64,000 nt of DNA from Eucommia ulmoides (GCA_016647705.1 CM028335.1:1860001-1924000); one strand, 5' to 3'; shown: positions 26,094 through 38,100, numbered from the stretch's first letter. The notes: a model not told the origin generated them from the letters alone. A program made the numbers and translations.

Positions 26094-26138
<45 letters not shown>

Positions 26139-26349
26139 AAAGAAGATATTTTTGTAAAATTACACAAACCTCTCCTTAGATTATGGTGGGTTAGTAATTA
26201 AACCCAAATATATGTTTTAATGTTTATAAAAATTTCAATCCAACCCCTTAAAATTTTAATTTGCATAATCAATATCGTAATCTCCCCGATGTTTTCGAAA
26301 TATTTTAAAACGCAACTTAAATTATTCGTATATGAAAGGTCGGGATCTT

Positions 26350-26352
<3 letters not shown>
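23782..26352 (+). mobile_element. Ty3-type solo LTR
   Basis: The conserved start TGTCACAACCCATCCCGGAC (23794) and the end GGTCGGGATCTTACA (26352) are typical of Tekay/Del-like LTRs. Taking the preceding TG repeats as part of the element, the flanks are ATATA at 23777-23781 and 26353-26357, but these lie in a microsatellite and are weak evidence. The right unit lacks this 2.57 kb (empty site near 62295). Inside are repeats of ccgcctaagcg / ccgcctaggcg (25135-25380), a ctgccggaccacc repeat (24320-24425), a CA-rich tract (25570-26000) and a (GT)n run (26095-26133). The open frames here are by-products of this composition; no retrotransposon proteins are present. Confidence 0.75.
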
Positions 26353-26399
<47 letters not shown>

Positions 26400-26425
26400 T
26401 ATATAGATATATATATATATATATT
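26353..26425. repeat. (AT)n microsatellite
   Basis: Almost uninterrupted AT dinucleotides with two GAT interruptions; the matching site in the right unit (62293-62311) is much shorter. Confidence 0.9.
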
Positions 26426-26639
26426 CAGATTTTTTTAGCCAAGACCTTTTTTTAAAATATTTTTTCGTTAAGAATTAATTTGAGGAGAATGCATGATAGA
26501 GATGAATTGATAAAATATTTAGGTGATTGAAATGAGTTGATAAAATATTTAGGAGGGACCTACTAAAAAAAATTCACACTTCGCCGATTGAGTTTAAGTT
26601 AAATGTAATACAGGTTGAGAATGATCAAGGACTCACTTC

Positions 26640-26745
26640 AATTTTTAAGAATACAACGACAATAACTAAGCCTTTGTCATACTTAAATAGGGTCGGCTAC
26701 ATGAATTCGTTTACGCCCTAATGAACGATCAAGGACCATCACCTT
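26640..26745. mobile_element. SINE-like fragment
   Basis: The stretch aacaataactaag..tttgtcatactt..agggtcggctacatga is a widespread plant short-element motif. A second copy is at 62525-62615. Ends and orientation are not resolved. Confidence 0.35.
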
Positions 26746-26813
26746 AATGAGTCAAGTCTTCAATTTTTAAGAATATTCACTTAATATGAGTAATTTAAAC
26801 AAATGCAAATCTC

Positions 26814-26853
<40 letters not shown>

Positions 26854-27600
26854 GTAATTTTTTGAAAAATCCAACAATTTTTTGAAAAGTTTAAAAATCA
26901 CTTTATGTCATAAATGTTACTGTAATTTTTTATATGAAAAAAATTATAGTCACTTTTATGCAGTACAGTCAGTTTCATTTTTTTTTTAAAAAAATAGTGT
27001 AGTGTGTTGACTACATGGACTAAACTTTTATATTCGTGGACGGTTCACCAAAAATCATTTTTTATTTGATCCCTCAAAATTTAATACCATGGGTATAATA
27101 TAGGGTTAATTACACTTTGTCTCTTGTGATTTGACCAAATTATACTTTATACTCTTGTGGTATTTTCGTCATCAGTTACTCTCATATGATTTAGAATCAA
27201 CTGCATTTGTTAAATATTTAACAAAAACGCATAAAATAACAAAATTATTCTTATACCTGAAATTACTCCCAAAAAAAGGGGCAAACGGCTGATCCACCCA
27301 GAGTATAAATATCAATTGATATTAAATAAATCATTAATTTAACCTTTTGAGGTTTGGCTGTTAATGTTGTATTTTAGTCTGAATTGACCATAGAGATGAG
27401 TGATGACAAACCACTATAGGAATATAAAGTGCAATTAATCAAACTATAGAGTAAAAAAATGTAATAACCCTATAATCTATTTGTTTATGCAGCCAAACAT
27501 GCCTTGCATGACAATCATAAGCAAAGTCCCTGTCCTTGTTTAGTGTGAACCCCCTAGCTACCCCCACCCCCCTACCCCACCCCACAAGGAAGAAGTCTCA
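26746..27600. other. Upstream region of the DUF761 gene
   Basis: Contains a (TA)n run (26819-26850) and 27100-27480, which has tgattaattgcactttgt-type words of a small foldback repeat. No gene is seen. A C-rich tract (27550-27585) precedes the core promoter and is conserved in the right copy. Confidence 0.5.
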
Positions 27601-27627
27601 GTTGGCAATTTGGTAATCATTCCCCTT

Positions 27628-27634
27628 TATAAAT
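27628..27634 (+). promoter_or_regulatory. TATA box of the left DUF761 gene
   Basis: TATAAAT lies 57 bases upstream of the start codon and is conserved at 63591-63597 before the second copy. Confidence 0.65.
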
Positions 27635-27684
27635 CCACACAAACGACACTTGAATATTGCTCCCACACAAAAAGAAAGAAAAAA

Positions 27685-28239
27685 ATGGCTTCCCAATCTC
27701 CTCTAAAACTCCTCCACTCTCTTCATGTTTTCTCCATGAAATCACCTTCTTCTCCCTCCTCCCCTGCCTCCGCCGCCGCCGCCGCCCTAATTACCTCCTC
27801 CGTGAAACTCAAAACCCTTCTCCACACCTTTGTCTTCTCCCACTTCATCCGCTTCCTCGCCAAGGCCAAGTCCCTCCTCCTCCACCGCCTCCTTCAACTC
27901 CTCCTCCCAACTGCAGCCACCAAGAAAAGGAAGCTCTTCTTTGGATCCTCCTCACGTAGACTGCACTACAACTGGTGCTCCTCCCACGTTATGCCGGTGC
28001 CTTCTCCCGGAGACGGTGGTGGTGTGGCGGAGGCTGAGCGGCAGCTGGAGGAGTATCTCCGGTGGGTAGAGGAGAGGAAGGTTGAGAATGGCGGTGGTGG
28101 TGGTGGTGGGGAGGAGGAGGAGGTTAACGAGATTGACCGGCTGGCGGATATGTTCATTGCGAGCTGCCATGAGAAGTTCAGGCTGGAGAAGCAGGAGTCT
28201 TACCGTATGTTCCAAGAAATGATGGCTAGAAGTGTTTAA
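27685..28239 (+). CDS. DUF761-type protein (left copy)
   Basis: A single-exon gene of 184 residues. The start codon at 27685 is chosen because it follows a short purine-rich leader behind a TATA box and is the conserved start in the second copy. The N-terminus is Ser/Pro/Ala-rich (27 to 45 include a run of Ala), then comes a long hydrophobic/amphipathic stretch (about 47-80, K-L-K-T-L-L-H-T-F-V-F), a basic K-K-R-K-L-F-F motif, an acidic/Gly-rich linker (about 137-150) and a C-terminal motif E-I-D-R-L-A-D-M-F-I-A-S-C-H-E-K-F-R-L-E-K-Q-E-S-Y. That ending is the hallmark of the plant DUF761 (cotton-fibre-expressed protein) family, whose biochemical role is not established. The frame is intact and the gene is probably expressed. 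Confidence 0.85.
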   Translation: MASQSPLKLLHSLHVFSMKSPSSPSSPASAAAAALITSSVKLKTLLHTFVFSHFIRFLAKAKSLLLHRLLQLLLPTAATKKRKLFFGSSSRRLHYNWCSSHVMPVPSPGDGGGVAEAERQLEEYLRWVEERKVENGGGGGGGEEEEVNEIDRLADMFIASCHEKFRLEKQESYRMFQEMMARSV

Positions 28240-28619
28240 ACTCTCTCTCTCTGCTCAATTGGTCTTTCTATTGGTAGTCGACATCTTCAAAGACATGTCT
28301 ATTTCACCGAACTCTCTTCGAAACAATACTCAAATCGTTACACCTTTCGTGCAGGTCGAAACTGGCCCGACAAGAAATTAAAAACTCACTGTCTCCTGCT
28401 AGAGCCTAGAAGTGTTCAAACTCTTTCTTCTCTCTCTTCCTATATCTCTCTGCCACAGCCTAGAAGTGTTTAAACTCTCACTTTTCGCTCTCCTCTCTCT
28501 CTCTCTCATCTTTCTTCTTATTTTTTTTTATCAATTTTTTTATGTGGTGGAGAGTAGGATAGGATCAACATATGCATAGTTTTTTTTTTTTTTTTTTTGG
28601 AGAATTGCATTTGTAAAAT
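28240..28619. other. 3' flank of the DUF761 gene
   Basis: A phrase reading tagaagtgtt(t/c)aaactctc occurs three times (28228, 28408, 28463), showing local tandem repetition of the end of the coding region and start of the 3' flank. No other gene is seen. Confidence 0.5.
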
Positions 28620-28815
28620 TTTCAGGTGGCGTTTGGTTTGTTTTTCTGCTTTTCTGTTCATATTTCCAATAAAATGGGATGAGAATTCTGTTTTCATTTT
28701 GAATTATTCCAATACTAGAAACATATTTGGTAACGATCATTATCCTGAAATTGTTTCTTCTAATTTATGCGAACAGAAACCAGGGAATGAAAACAGTAAC
28801 CAAACAGGGCCTTAA
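28620..28815. mobile_element. Small MITE, about 200 bp
   Basis: Begins caggtggcgtttggtttg and ends aaccaaacagggcctta; the ends are imperfect inverted repeats of the plant CGTTTGGTT type. No transposase. The target duplication is not clear. Confidence 0.5.
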
Positions 28816-29629
28816 TATCGCAATTTTGTCTGTCTTAATATACGCAATTGTGATGAGTTAGTATGACGGGGACCTAATTACCTAATTACATAAATTTTGA
28901 AAAAAATAATTAATTTCATGTTCAATTTTACATAATATTTTTAACGAGGGTAATTTTCACAATTAATGTTAAGTCATCTCTGTCGCCGGAATCTAGCACT
29001 AGTTGTCACAGCCACTGTCACCACCCACTTTGTAATTAAAAAACAAAAATCTTAGTAATTTTGGGCATTATTTGATAACGCTTTCTTTAAGTATTTTTTA
29101 TAAGTAAAAAAAAAACAAAAAAAAAAAAAAAAAAACTTTTATTCAAAGAAAAAGTAAAAAAAAAAAAAAAAAAACGTGCAAGATAGTATAGCGATTATAT
29201 TCCAGTATTATCTCTATAAATGAGATCTTGATTAAAAAAAATTGAGGTCTTAATCCATCGATTTCATAAAATCACTTTCTTACATTTTTTTTATTGTAAA
29301 ATAAACTCTACTTAAAATTAAAAATAAAAATAAATTACCTAAAAAACGTTATCGATCAATATCTTATATAGTTGGAACAAACCTTACACTGTAGTTACAA
29401 TTGACCATAGAACCACAAGGCAATACAATTGTAAAATAAGTGACATTCAACTTGAATTATTTTAATTACTACCACTAGAAAACTTTTAAAATGGTCTATT
29501 AGATGTGAAACTTCACATTTAAAAAATTGATATTTCTAATCAATTTGCAATTAATTAGCTTGATTGGTCACATGGGGTTTCATTTTTAAATTTTTAATTT
29601 TTTTTTTTAATTTTTCTCTTAGTTAATTT
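28816..29629. other. A/T-rich intergenic DNA
   Basis: Homopolymer A runs (29108-29174) and no recognisable gene. Confidence 0.5.
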
Positions 29630-29643
29630 ATAATCCAAAATTA

Positions 29644-29831
29644 ACATAGTGTAGCTCAAGTGGTAAGGTCTGCTTAAGTTAAAGCAATGAAGAGACCTCT
29701 GCAGAGTCAAGAGTTCGAGCCTGCGAAAAAACACTTATTAGGAGGGACAGCCACACACACCCAAACGAGATTAGTCTCACATCCTATATAGGTATGAGGA
29801 CATATACCAATATATATATATATATATATAT
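29644..29831 (+). mobile_element. tRNA-derived SINE
   Basis: An A box (TAGCTCAAGTGG, 29652-29663) and a B box (GAGTTCGAGCC, 29711-29721) of an RNA polymerase III promoter are present, followed by a tRNA-unrelated body (aacgagattagtctcac) and a (TA)n tail. Flanks ATAATCCAAAATTA (29630) and ATAATCCGAATAATT (29832) are an imperfect target duplication. A related copy is at 42434-42609. Confidence 0.75.
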
Positions 29832-30554
29832 ATAATCCGAATAATTTATATATTTTAAGGTTTGGACAAAAGTGTTGACTTGGTGTGATCTCTGCTCCTT
29901 TGGATTCTTCTAGTTAGGTAGCTATTAGTATTACTTAATGAGCTCTTGATCCAAGATAATTAAGGTTTTAGGGGTCAATTTTAGGGGTTAGTATATAAAT
30001 ATTTAGAAGATATTTTGGTGATATTTGTAAAAAGACCATGATAATATTTTGTATTTTTAGAAAATGGGCTACTTCATTTTATACGAGGGATTTTGATTTT
30101 TTTTTGGAGAACAATACAACGTGGTTTATACGCTTACAGTCAAACAACGACAGTTATTTAACATTAATTTAGACATTTTGTGTGTAAAAAAATACTAGGA
30201 TTTGCATCCTTCTATTTTGTCTAATTATCATTTTATCGCGATCTATTTCAAAAATCTATATTTTATCTATTTTTATTTTAAATAAAATGAGAAAGAAACT
30301 AATTTTCTATTTAAATCCAAACCAAATATTACTTCACATAATGCTTAAAATAAAAAATTTAAAGGGTTAATTACCTTTTACCCCGTACGTTAGCCTTGTT
30401 CCATTTTTACCTCTCTACTTTAAAAACTTACGCATCACACCTTTACATTATTCAAAAAAATATATATATGATGAATTAATTTTCTTTTATTTTAAATTAA
30501 AATTTAATGGTCATAAAAAGAAAAAACTAACATTTTCTTTATCTCAACAATTTC
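29832..30554. other. Intergenic DNA with MITE pieces
   Basis: 30190-30480 carries fragments of the long-TIR MITE family (for example ggttaattaccttttacccc at 30364 and aattatcattttat at 30221). No gene. Confidence 0.45.
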
Positions 30555-31720
30555 CTCAAGAACAATTCTCAAGAATAATCTCACAATAAACTCTCAGTAT
30601 ATTTTCAAAATAATAACTCTCAGAAAACTCATGAACTGATTTGTTTTTTTATAGAATGATATATCTAAAAGTGAAAAACGCAGGTCTATTTAAATAGATT
30701 TGAAACAAGCCCTCTAACGGCTAGTTCCCACAAAATATGTCATTTAAATGCTTATATAGATCTCATATATTAATATGACTCAATTCTAGTTCAATTCACT
30801 TAATTATAACATTTAAAATATTCAATTTAGTCCTCCAAATATTTCTCAATCTCAAATAAAAGAAGATATGAAGTATTTAATGTACCAATTTGAGAAACAC
30901 TTAAAATAAGTGTACCATATCTATACAGATAATCAAATAAGGATGATATATCTATTATTAGTTTAAATCCCTAAGATAACTCCAAAAAATCAGCCAAAAA
31001 GGGTTAGTTAACGGCTATTTTTAGATTAAATCCTCGAAATCCTCCAATCCTAAAACTACCAGGTCGGTTGATCGACCAAATGACCCATCGGTCGACCGAT
31101 CGATTCAGGTTATAGCCCATGCCATTTCTAAAACATGGTCGGTTGACCGATCCCCAAAGGTTGGTTAACCGATCGATTTAGGATGCTTCTCCAGGCCATT
31201 TTTTGGCCCTAGTCGGTTGATCGATTGATTCAGAGAGTTCACTTCTCGATCATCAGTTGGCCGATCTCTCTTGATCAGTTGACCGATCGATTCAGAGACT
31301 GCTCCATTTTCTAGACTACGCCCATCACTTGACAGATCCTACTTGGTCGGTTGACCAATCAATGCTGAAACAACTTTACCTTAGTTCATTTCAACTCCAA
31401 TTTTCAACGTTTTTGACCCTTTAACCGTTCTTTTCTTAGTTAACTTAATTGACATTATTAATCAATTTTAAACACTAATATTTTTTAGGTCAATATTTCT
31501 TCTTCAATTTTACATTAAAGCAAATATGTGGACTAATTAGGATCCTAATAAAAACACACATAAATATAAATTCATTTTTGTGCCGTGTGTTATCCTAATC
31601 AGAATACATTAAGAGTAAAAATTAATCTGATTTGTTTTCACTTAAATTCTTCTGGATCTTCAATCTTTTAATGTCCGTCTCTTTGTCTGTCTCTTTACAT
31701 CCTTAGTATCTTTAGCAAAT
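30555..31720 (-). mobile_element. SIRE-like LTR fragment, reverse orientation
   Basis: The reverse complement matches about 17100-18170 of the solo LTR: the words ctctaacggctagttc (30711), taattaggatcctaataaaa (31533) and a tract rich in ggtcggttgaccgat (31060-31370) correspond in order. Both LTR termini are missing or too diverged to see, so it is an older and partial copy. Confidence 0.7.
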
Positions 31721-32737
31721 TTATTCACAATAACAGCATTAACGGAATTTTAACATTGAAACCGGCAATGAAGAAATCGATTTAATCTACCAAACACGAG
31801 TAGATTTCTTCGGCTCTGGCGGCAATTTATTCTTTAAATCTGTTCGGCGATTTAATCTACCAAACACGGGGGTAGAAATTGAAAGAAGAACGATGACTCA
31901 TATCAGTTCGTTTTACCAAGTAAGATTTTCTATCTTTTTTTGTCATCTCGAATTGTGTAATTTTAGGGTTTTGGATTGATTTTTGGAGATTCGGGAAGAC
32001 GTTTGACTTTTTTTGATGGATTTGGAGGTGATTTACGAAACAATTTGATCGTATTTTTCGATTAATCGTGCCGTTCTTGTTCGAATTTTCTGTTACAGAG
32101 TTCTTCGTCTTCTTACAATTTTTTTTGCACTAATTTCTGCAAGTTGATATAGGAGAAGCCTTTTGTTCGATTTCGGGTTGACACAATCGATGTTTTAATT
32201 GATGAATTTCCGCTTATAAGTGGTATATAATTGTTCGATTTTCAGCTGTATTTCTTTTTCTTAGAATTTCAACTTCCTGCTCCTCCAATGGAGGATTTGT
32301 TTTTTTTTTTTTATGGATTGTAGATCACTTGAATTCTAATTATTCGGTGTTCGATTGAGGTGGAGATGTGAGAGGGAGGACAACGATGGCTTCAACTGGA
32401 TTCGGTGGTGACGACCATTTTTTGAGGGCGCGGAGGTGCCGTTGTCAGTGGCAGTTGCAAGGCTATGGCGGGGGTGATGAAGGTCGTCGAAGCCATCCAC
32501 TTGGCGAGGATAGGAGAAGCTTGTCGTTGGTGTTGACGGCTCTGCAAAGGAAAATAGGGTAGTTTTTTTTTTTTTTTTTTTTTTTTTGTTAATATAAATG
32601 TTGTGTCATTAACTATTCGCTGACAGTGAGGTAAATGGTTTCAATTGTAAAACTACAAGGGAGTGATTGGTATTTGTCAAATGACAGATAAAGTTTATGG
32701 TATAAAACCAAAAGACAGGGGAAGTCTTTGGTATAAA
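31721..32737. other. Gene-like but unrecognised DNA
   Basis: Contains two near-identical phrases (ggcgatttaatctaccaaacac at 31780-31875) and a GC-richer piece with ATG at 32385 (M-A-S-T-G-F-G-G-D-D-H). Base composition resembles a leader plus intron, with poly-T at 32560-32587. It could be captured host sequence, but I cannot identify it. Confidence 0.3.
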
Positions 32738-34520
32738 TTCTTTTTTTAAATGGGAGTAAAAAGTCTTTTTCTTTTAAATGGAGGTGGTAGTGATTTTTTA
32801 TTTTTATTTTTAAATAAAAGAATAAAAAATATATTTTTTTTAAATAAGATTTATGTCTTTTTTTCTCAAAAAAATTTCAATGGATTGACTGAATTTTTCA
32901 AAAAATTCCGGAGGTTTGTGGTAAAATGATAGGGAAAGTAAGTGGTAAATATTAATTTATAAATTTAAATTAGGGTAAATTTTTTTTGGGAAAAATACCA
33001 AATAGTCTCCTTAAATCACCAAATTTACAAGATACTCCTATAACCTTTTTTTTTGCACAATATAGTCCCATAAAAAGCGTTCGTTTGCACAAGATGATCC
33101 TAAACATTTTGAAATGACAATTTTATCCTTCTCTCTTCCTTTTCTGTCTTCTCTCTACAGCCGATTGAGAGAGTTCACGATTTCTCCCTCAACAAAGCCC
33201 TACTTCTTCTTCTTTGTTTTCACGTTTTCTCCCTCAACAAAGCCCTCAACACAAGTGGCCTTCCGACGTTCGAACTCCCGCCGACCCCAATTTTTCGATC
33301 AACAGCCTTCATGGCCGGCATGACAATATCCCTCTTCCTCCTCCTGGTAATCTCTATTGTTTTCTCTCTTTTTCTAATCAAACGAACCAGAAGAAAAAGA
33401 TGAGGGAGAGCTGAAATCGAGGATTGGGAATCAGAATACTGGCCACATAGAATCCCATACCAAGTAATCGAATCCGCAACAAACAATTTGTCCGACCAAA
33501 ACGTGATTGGAATTGGATGCAATGGTTAGGTCTACAAAGGGGCCGTGGCCGGCGGCATAGAGATCGCCGTGAAACGAATTTATTTTTTCAAACTCTTTGA
33601 TTATCAAATTCTTTTGATCGTTGCCGTCGGTTGCCATTGCAAGTCATTGCATCGTCGTTGATTGAATCTAGGGTTGTCGAAACAGAAATGGGTGTTAGAT
33701 CTCCTCCATTAGAAGCATTTCAAACGTCTTAATCGAGCAGTTTGAAACCTCTTACGTGCTCTGATGAATTCGCTTATATATAAACCGAATTCCAATTGAA
33801 GCTTGAAGTGGAGGTTTTGCACATCCTTGTTTTATATTGTCTGCAATTTGCTTGCTGTAATGCCGCTTAGGAATTTAGGTTATAAATTTTCAGAGCATTT
33901 CTAGGAAATTTTTTTCACGGTTCTTGATTAGAAGAATTTGAATTGGGAAAAATCAAGCACATGAATGTAGAAAAAGAATTATCAATTTGAATTAAAAAAA
34001 AAATAGAATATAACACGATCTCGTGTTATATTCACCACCATCTCGTGTTGAATATAATATGAGATCGTGTTATATTTCATTTTTTTCATTCAAGTTAATA
34101 ATTCTTTCTCTACATTCATGTGCTTGGATGATGGTCCCGAACTCGTTGCCTTAAACAAATGTAAAAGAGAGAGAGAGAGAGAAAAAAAAAAAAAAAAAAA
34201 AGGACTTTGGTTTATGCCCATGATGAATGAAACTTATGTTGGGTATATTATTATTGTTGTTTAGATGAGATGGAATGGGTACAGTGGCTTGGTAGAATTT
34301 GAATGGAGTGAAAGTGAAATATAATACAATCTCATGATATATTCAACACGAGCCCGTGTTAAATGTAACACGATATGAGATTGAGTTGAATATAACACGA
34401 CCATCGTGTTGAATATAACACAAGGGGTAAAATCATCACAAAAAAATAAAAAGATTATTTTGTAACATGTTTTTAAAAAAAGTGTATTTGATAGTTTTGT
34501 CCTCATATGAGGACTTGTTA
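32738..34520. repeat. Third copy of the block B start, with an inserted element
   Basis: 32738-32985 matches 16690-16880 and 56515-56770; 34520-35105 continues that match. The DNA between (about 32990-34515) is an insertion which carries the lectin-receptor-kinase fragment and palindromic atataacacgatctcgtgttatatt words (34010-34090, 34320-34430). Its ends (ccaaatagtctcctt and the reverse of atttgatagttttgtcc) look like weak inverted repeats. Element class is unresolved. Confidence 0.4.
33278..33592 (+). pseudogene. L-type lectin receptor kinase fragment
   Basis: In one frame from 33311 there is a membrane segment (M-T-I-S-L-F-L-L-L-L-V-I-S-I-V-F-S), a basic stop-transfer (K-R-T-R-R-K-R), then an in-frame TGA, then I-E-D-W-E-S-E-Y-W-P-H-R-I-P-Y and the kinase glycine loop G-I-G-C-N-G with TAG in place of the following residue, then V-Y-K-G and I-A-V-K-R (the ATP-binding lysine). 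This is the juxtamembrane and kinase N-lobe start of legume-lectin receptor kinases. The lectin domain and the rest of the kinase are absent. With two stop codons it is dead. Confidence 0.7.
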
Positions 34521-34524
34521 GTAA

Positions 34525-34970
34525 CTACCCCATTTCTTTTTGTCTAATTACCATTTTATTTCTTCCACTTCAAAAATTACATTTTACCTAATTCTACTTT
34601 TGAACAAAATGAGAAACTGCATTTTTTTTTCATTTAAATTAATGGAATATGATTAATAATAGATGTAATTAAATTTTACATCCAACTTTTGGATCAAATA
34701 AATGAAATTACCCTTAATTTTAATTTAATTTTTAAAAATATTTATGATAAAAAAAATTAAATCAAAATTAGGATAAAGAGGCAACTTCGTCTATGTCATC
34801 CAAAATTTGGATGAAAATTTTAACTCCATACATTGTTAAGCATATTCCATGAATTTAAATGAAAAAAAAATTAGTTTTTCATTTTGTTAAAAAGTAGAAG
34901 TCGATAAAGTATAGTTTTTGAAGTGGAAGAAAATAAAGTGATGATTAAACAAAATAGGGAGGTATAATTC
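34525..34970. mobile_element. Long-TIR MITE copy
   Basis: Inverted arms of about 75 bases: ctaattaccattttatttct near 34538 and its complement aaaataaagtgatgattaaa near 34928. The middle has the family signature tttttggatcaaata. Confidence 0.7.
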
Positions 34971-35105
34971 ATATCATCGATTGATGAATGGTGTCGTAAG
35001 ATTATCTCATTGTAGATCTACACTTTATGATTTTACTCCCCGCCAATTCAAGAAGTTACACTTTATCTATTTCTACTTTTAAACGAAACTATATTTTTCT
35101 GTTTT

Positions 35106-35122
35106 AGTAATGTAATATAATT
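35106..35122. repeat. LINE target-site duplication, 3' side copy
   Basis: AGTAATGTAATATAATT, identical to 41320-41336 on the other side of the LINE. Confidence 0.9.
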
Positions 35123-35173
35123 TTATTTTATTTTTTTAAAAAAAAGGAACTCTATGTTGAAATAACGGGAAAA

Positions 35174-38100
35174 TTACAATCTAAGGCGTGGAAAACCCTC
35201 TTGATCCTCATGAACGTAAGAAAGAACTTCTTGAGGTAATGGGCTATCTATAGGAAAAAATAAAGGGATATTCGAAACAATATTAGCTAGACTATCGGCA
35301 ACAAAGTTACATTCTTGATGAACATGAGCAATCTAAATGTGAAATGATAGAAACCAGAACCGAATTGTGTTCCAAAGATGGGCAATCGACCAGGCTGGAC
35401 TATCCTTCCTTATAGAATAAACCAAAGCTAATGAATCGTTTTCCACCAGCAAGAGGAGCTGGCCCAAACGCAGAGCTTCCTGAATCCCTAAGAACAACCC
35501 GTGAAACTCAGTTAGGAAACTCGAACTAACCGTTAGGGGGCAGAAGAAAGCCCAACTAACAGCTCCAGTACTGTCGCGAACAACCCCATCACAAGAAGAC
35601 GTCATTGTCCCCCGTTTCAAAGCTCCATCCACGTTTAGCTTGAAAAACCCCTCAGGTGGATGGGACCAACGGCAAACCAGCGGCCGACGACGAATAACCT
35701 GCTTGATCGGGCAACCCAATAGAGCCAGAGAATGAACCCCAAAAGAAGAGGAGACCGACTTAGAGATAATCATAGGGCTCAGCGTACTAACCCAGTTCCT
35801 AACTTTGGAAATAATATTTTTATCAGACATGGAGATATTATCATGGATAGCACGGTTCCGACTTAACCATATCTCCCAACAAATCAGCAAAGGGATCAAT
35901 GCCCCTAATTTATGAAACTGAGAACTTCCTTTAAGTCTACTCCACAACAACTTAATACGATGTATTAAGGGTTGATGGATAAAAGGAATATTAAAGAATG
36001 AGCTAAAGGTCTGCCCCACTTTTGAAGCAACCTCACTCTCTAGAAAAAGATGTTGGATGCTCTCATTAAAACGAAAGAGGCAGCATCGACAACCCGAGAC
36101 CAAAATCACTCTCATTCTCTGGATAGAAACATCAACTGCTAGTTTATTTTTTAACAGCCGCCACATGAAAATTTTAATCTTCAATGGAGAGCGGAGACTC
36201 CAAAGTTTAGAATAATGATCAATTGGGATTACCTCGCCTTGAATAGCCCTCTAAGCTGATTTGATGGAGAAGACGCCATTATCGCTAGGAAGCCAAATAA
36301 GATAATCGGATTCTAATGACAATGAAGAGAGGGAGCCCTCCAAGTACTCCTGAGTAGCATCTTTCAAGTCTGGGGAGATCCATTCCTTATCCTGAAGGCA
36401 AATTTTGACAAAAGACAACGAGTTGGTAAAATGTAGGTCATTAGCAAGGATACCAAAGCCCCAATCATCTTGCCAAAAACTAGTTAGCTCACCATTACCA
36501 ACTTTCCATCTCGATAACCGCAGAAAAGTATTTTTAGCCGACATGATATCTTTCCACATTTTGGAACTCCGAATCTGATCTGTCCACAGAGATAAAGGTA
36601 GATTATTAATGTACTTGGACCGCATAAAATCACACCAGAGAGAATTCCCTTTTAGAAGAGCCCAAATCCTCTTGAAAGAGAAAGCCAACTTCATATTCTT
36701 CAGGTTACGAAGACCAAGACCGCCTGAAGAGGTATCTTGACAGATTTTTTGCCAAACCACCTAATGCCTTTTCTTTCCTGAATCCGAGTGCCCCCAAAAG
36801 AAATTCGCAAACATGGATTTCATATCCGCCAGAATGCTATTATGAACACAAGTGGAAGCCAAAAGATACAGAGGAAATGAGGATAAAACATGCTTTACCA
36901 GAACAAGTTTACCTCAACTTGATAGGAGCTTAGCTTTCCACCCATCAATAGTCTTGGATACTTTCTCAATAAGACAACAAAGTGATTTGCTTTAAGATGA
37001 CCATATGTAAGGGGCACTCCAAGGTAAGTACAAGGAAAAATACCTTGACTAAAACTTGTGGAAAAACCAATAGCCAGTCGACAAGCATTAGGACAATTAT
37101 GATGAATATAGAAATTACTTTTTGGAGTACTCACAAGTTGACTCGATGCTAATTGATATTCTTCCAGCACTTTCATTAAGTTTCTAATGCTGCGAGGGCT
37201 TCCGTTACAAAAGATTAGGGTATCATCTGCAAACATTAAATGAGAAATCAGAGGACAACGTCTTTTAGTAACAAAAGATTGAACCGGGCCATCTATCATG
37301 GATCGATGGATATTTCAACTGAGGACCTCGTGAGTTAAGATAAACAGTAAAGGAGAAATAGGGTCGCCCTGACGAAGTCCTCTAGAAGTAGGAAACCAAC
37401 CCTTATATACCCCTTGGAACATCACGGAGAAATAAGTCGAGTCAAAACATCTAGAAGCAGCAACAATAAATCCGGGGCTGAAACCAAATCTATTAAGCAC
37501 CTCTTTTAAGAAATTCCACTCGATTTGATCATAAGCTTTGGCCATGTCAAGTTTGAGAATAATATTACGCCCATGTATATCCTTACCCAATTCCTTGATT
37601 AGCTCTTGGGCAAGCCCGATCGCTTCTGTGATGGATTGACCTTTCACAAAACCATGCTGCTGAACGGAAATCAACTTAGGCAGAATAGATGCCAATCTAG
37701 TAGCTAAAGCCTTTGCAAAGATTTTATAACAAATATTACATAAGCTGATCGGGCGAAAATCTTTGAGAGAATACGGTTGAGACTTCTTCGGAATAAGAAC
37801 CAGTAAGGTACTAGAGAGAGCAGTAGGAAGGGGGTTCCCTTTAAGAAAATAATTAGCGGCTTCCCATATATCTTTACCTACTATATCCCAGGAAAATTGG
37901 AAAAAACTAGAAGATAGAGAATCCATACCTGGTGCACCATCAATGGGAATGGACCAAAGAGCATCTTTGATTTCCTCTAACGAGAAAGGAGCCAATAATA
38001 TATTGTTATACATATCCGTAACAATACAAGGGATGGAATCAAAGACAGTGTCAGAAACAGTCACCTGGGCAGTAGAGTATAAATTCTTAAAAAACTCAAT

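Larger units (their letters stand above)
11850..28240 (+). repeat. Left copy of duplicated block B, with three later insertions
   Basis: 11850-12304, 16636-17012, 19141-23781 and 26353-28240 are collinear with 56030-64000. The gaps in the left copy correspond exactly to a CACTA element and two solo LTRs. The right copy therefore provides empty-site sequence for each insertion. The stretch 19900-23780 contains nothing that I recognise as a gene in either copy. Confidence 0.85.

Noticed and set aside
25381..26167. Several long overlapping open frames on both strands rich in Thr/His or Cys/Val
   Set aside because: They arise from the CA/GT-rich composition of the solo LTR, occur in many frames at once and show no domain features.
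29649..29721. Possible functional tRNA gene
   Set aside because: A and B boxes are present but no cloverleaf or acceptor stem follows; a similar copy with target duplications at 42434 shows it is a SINE.
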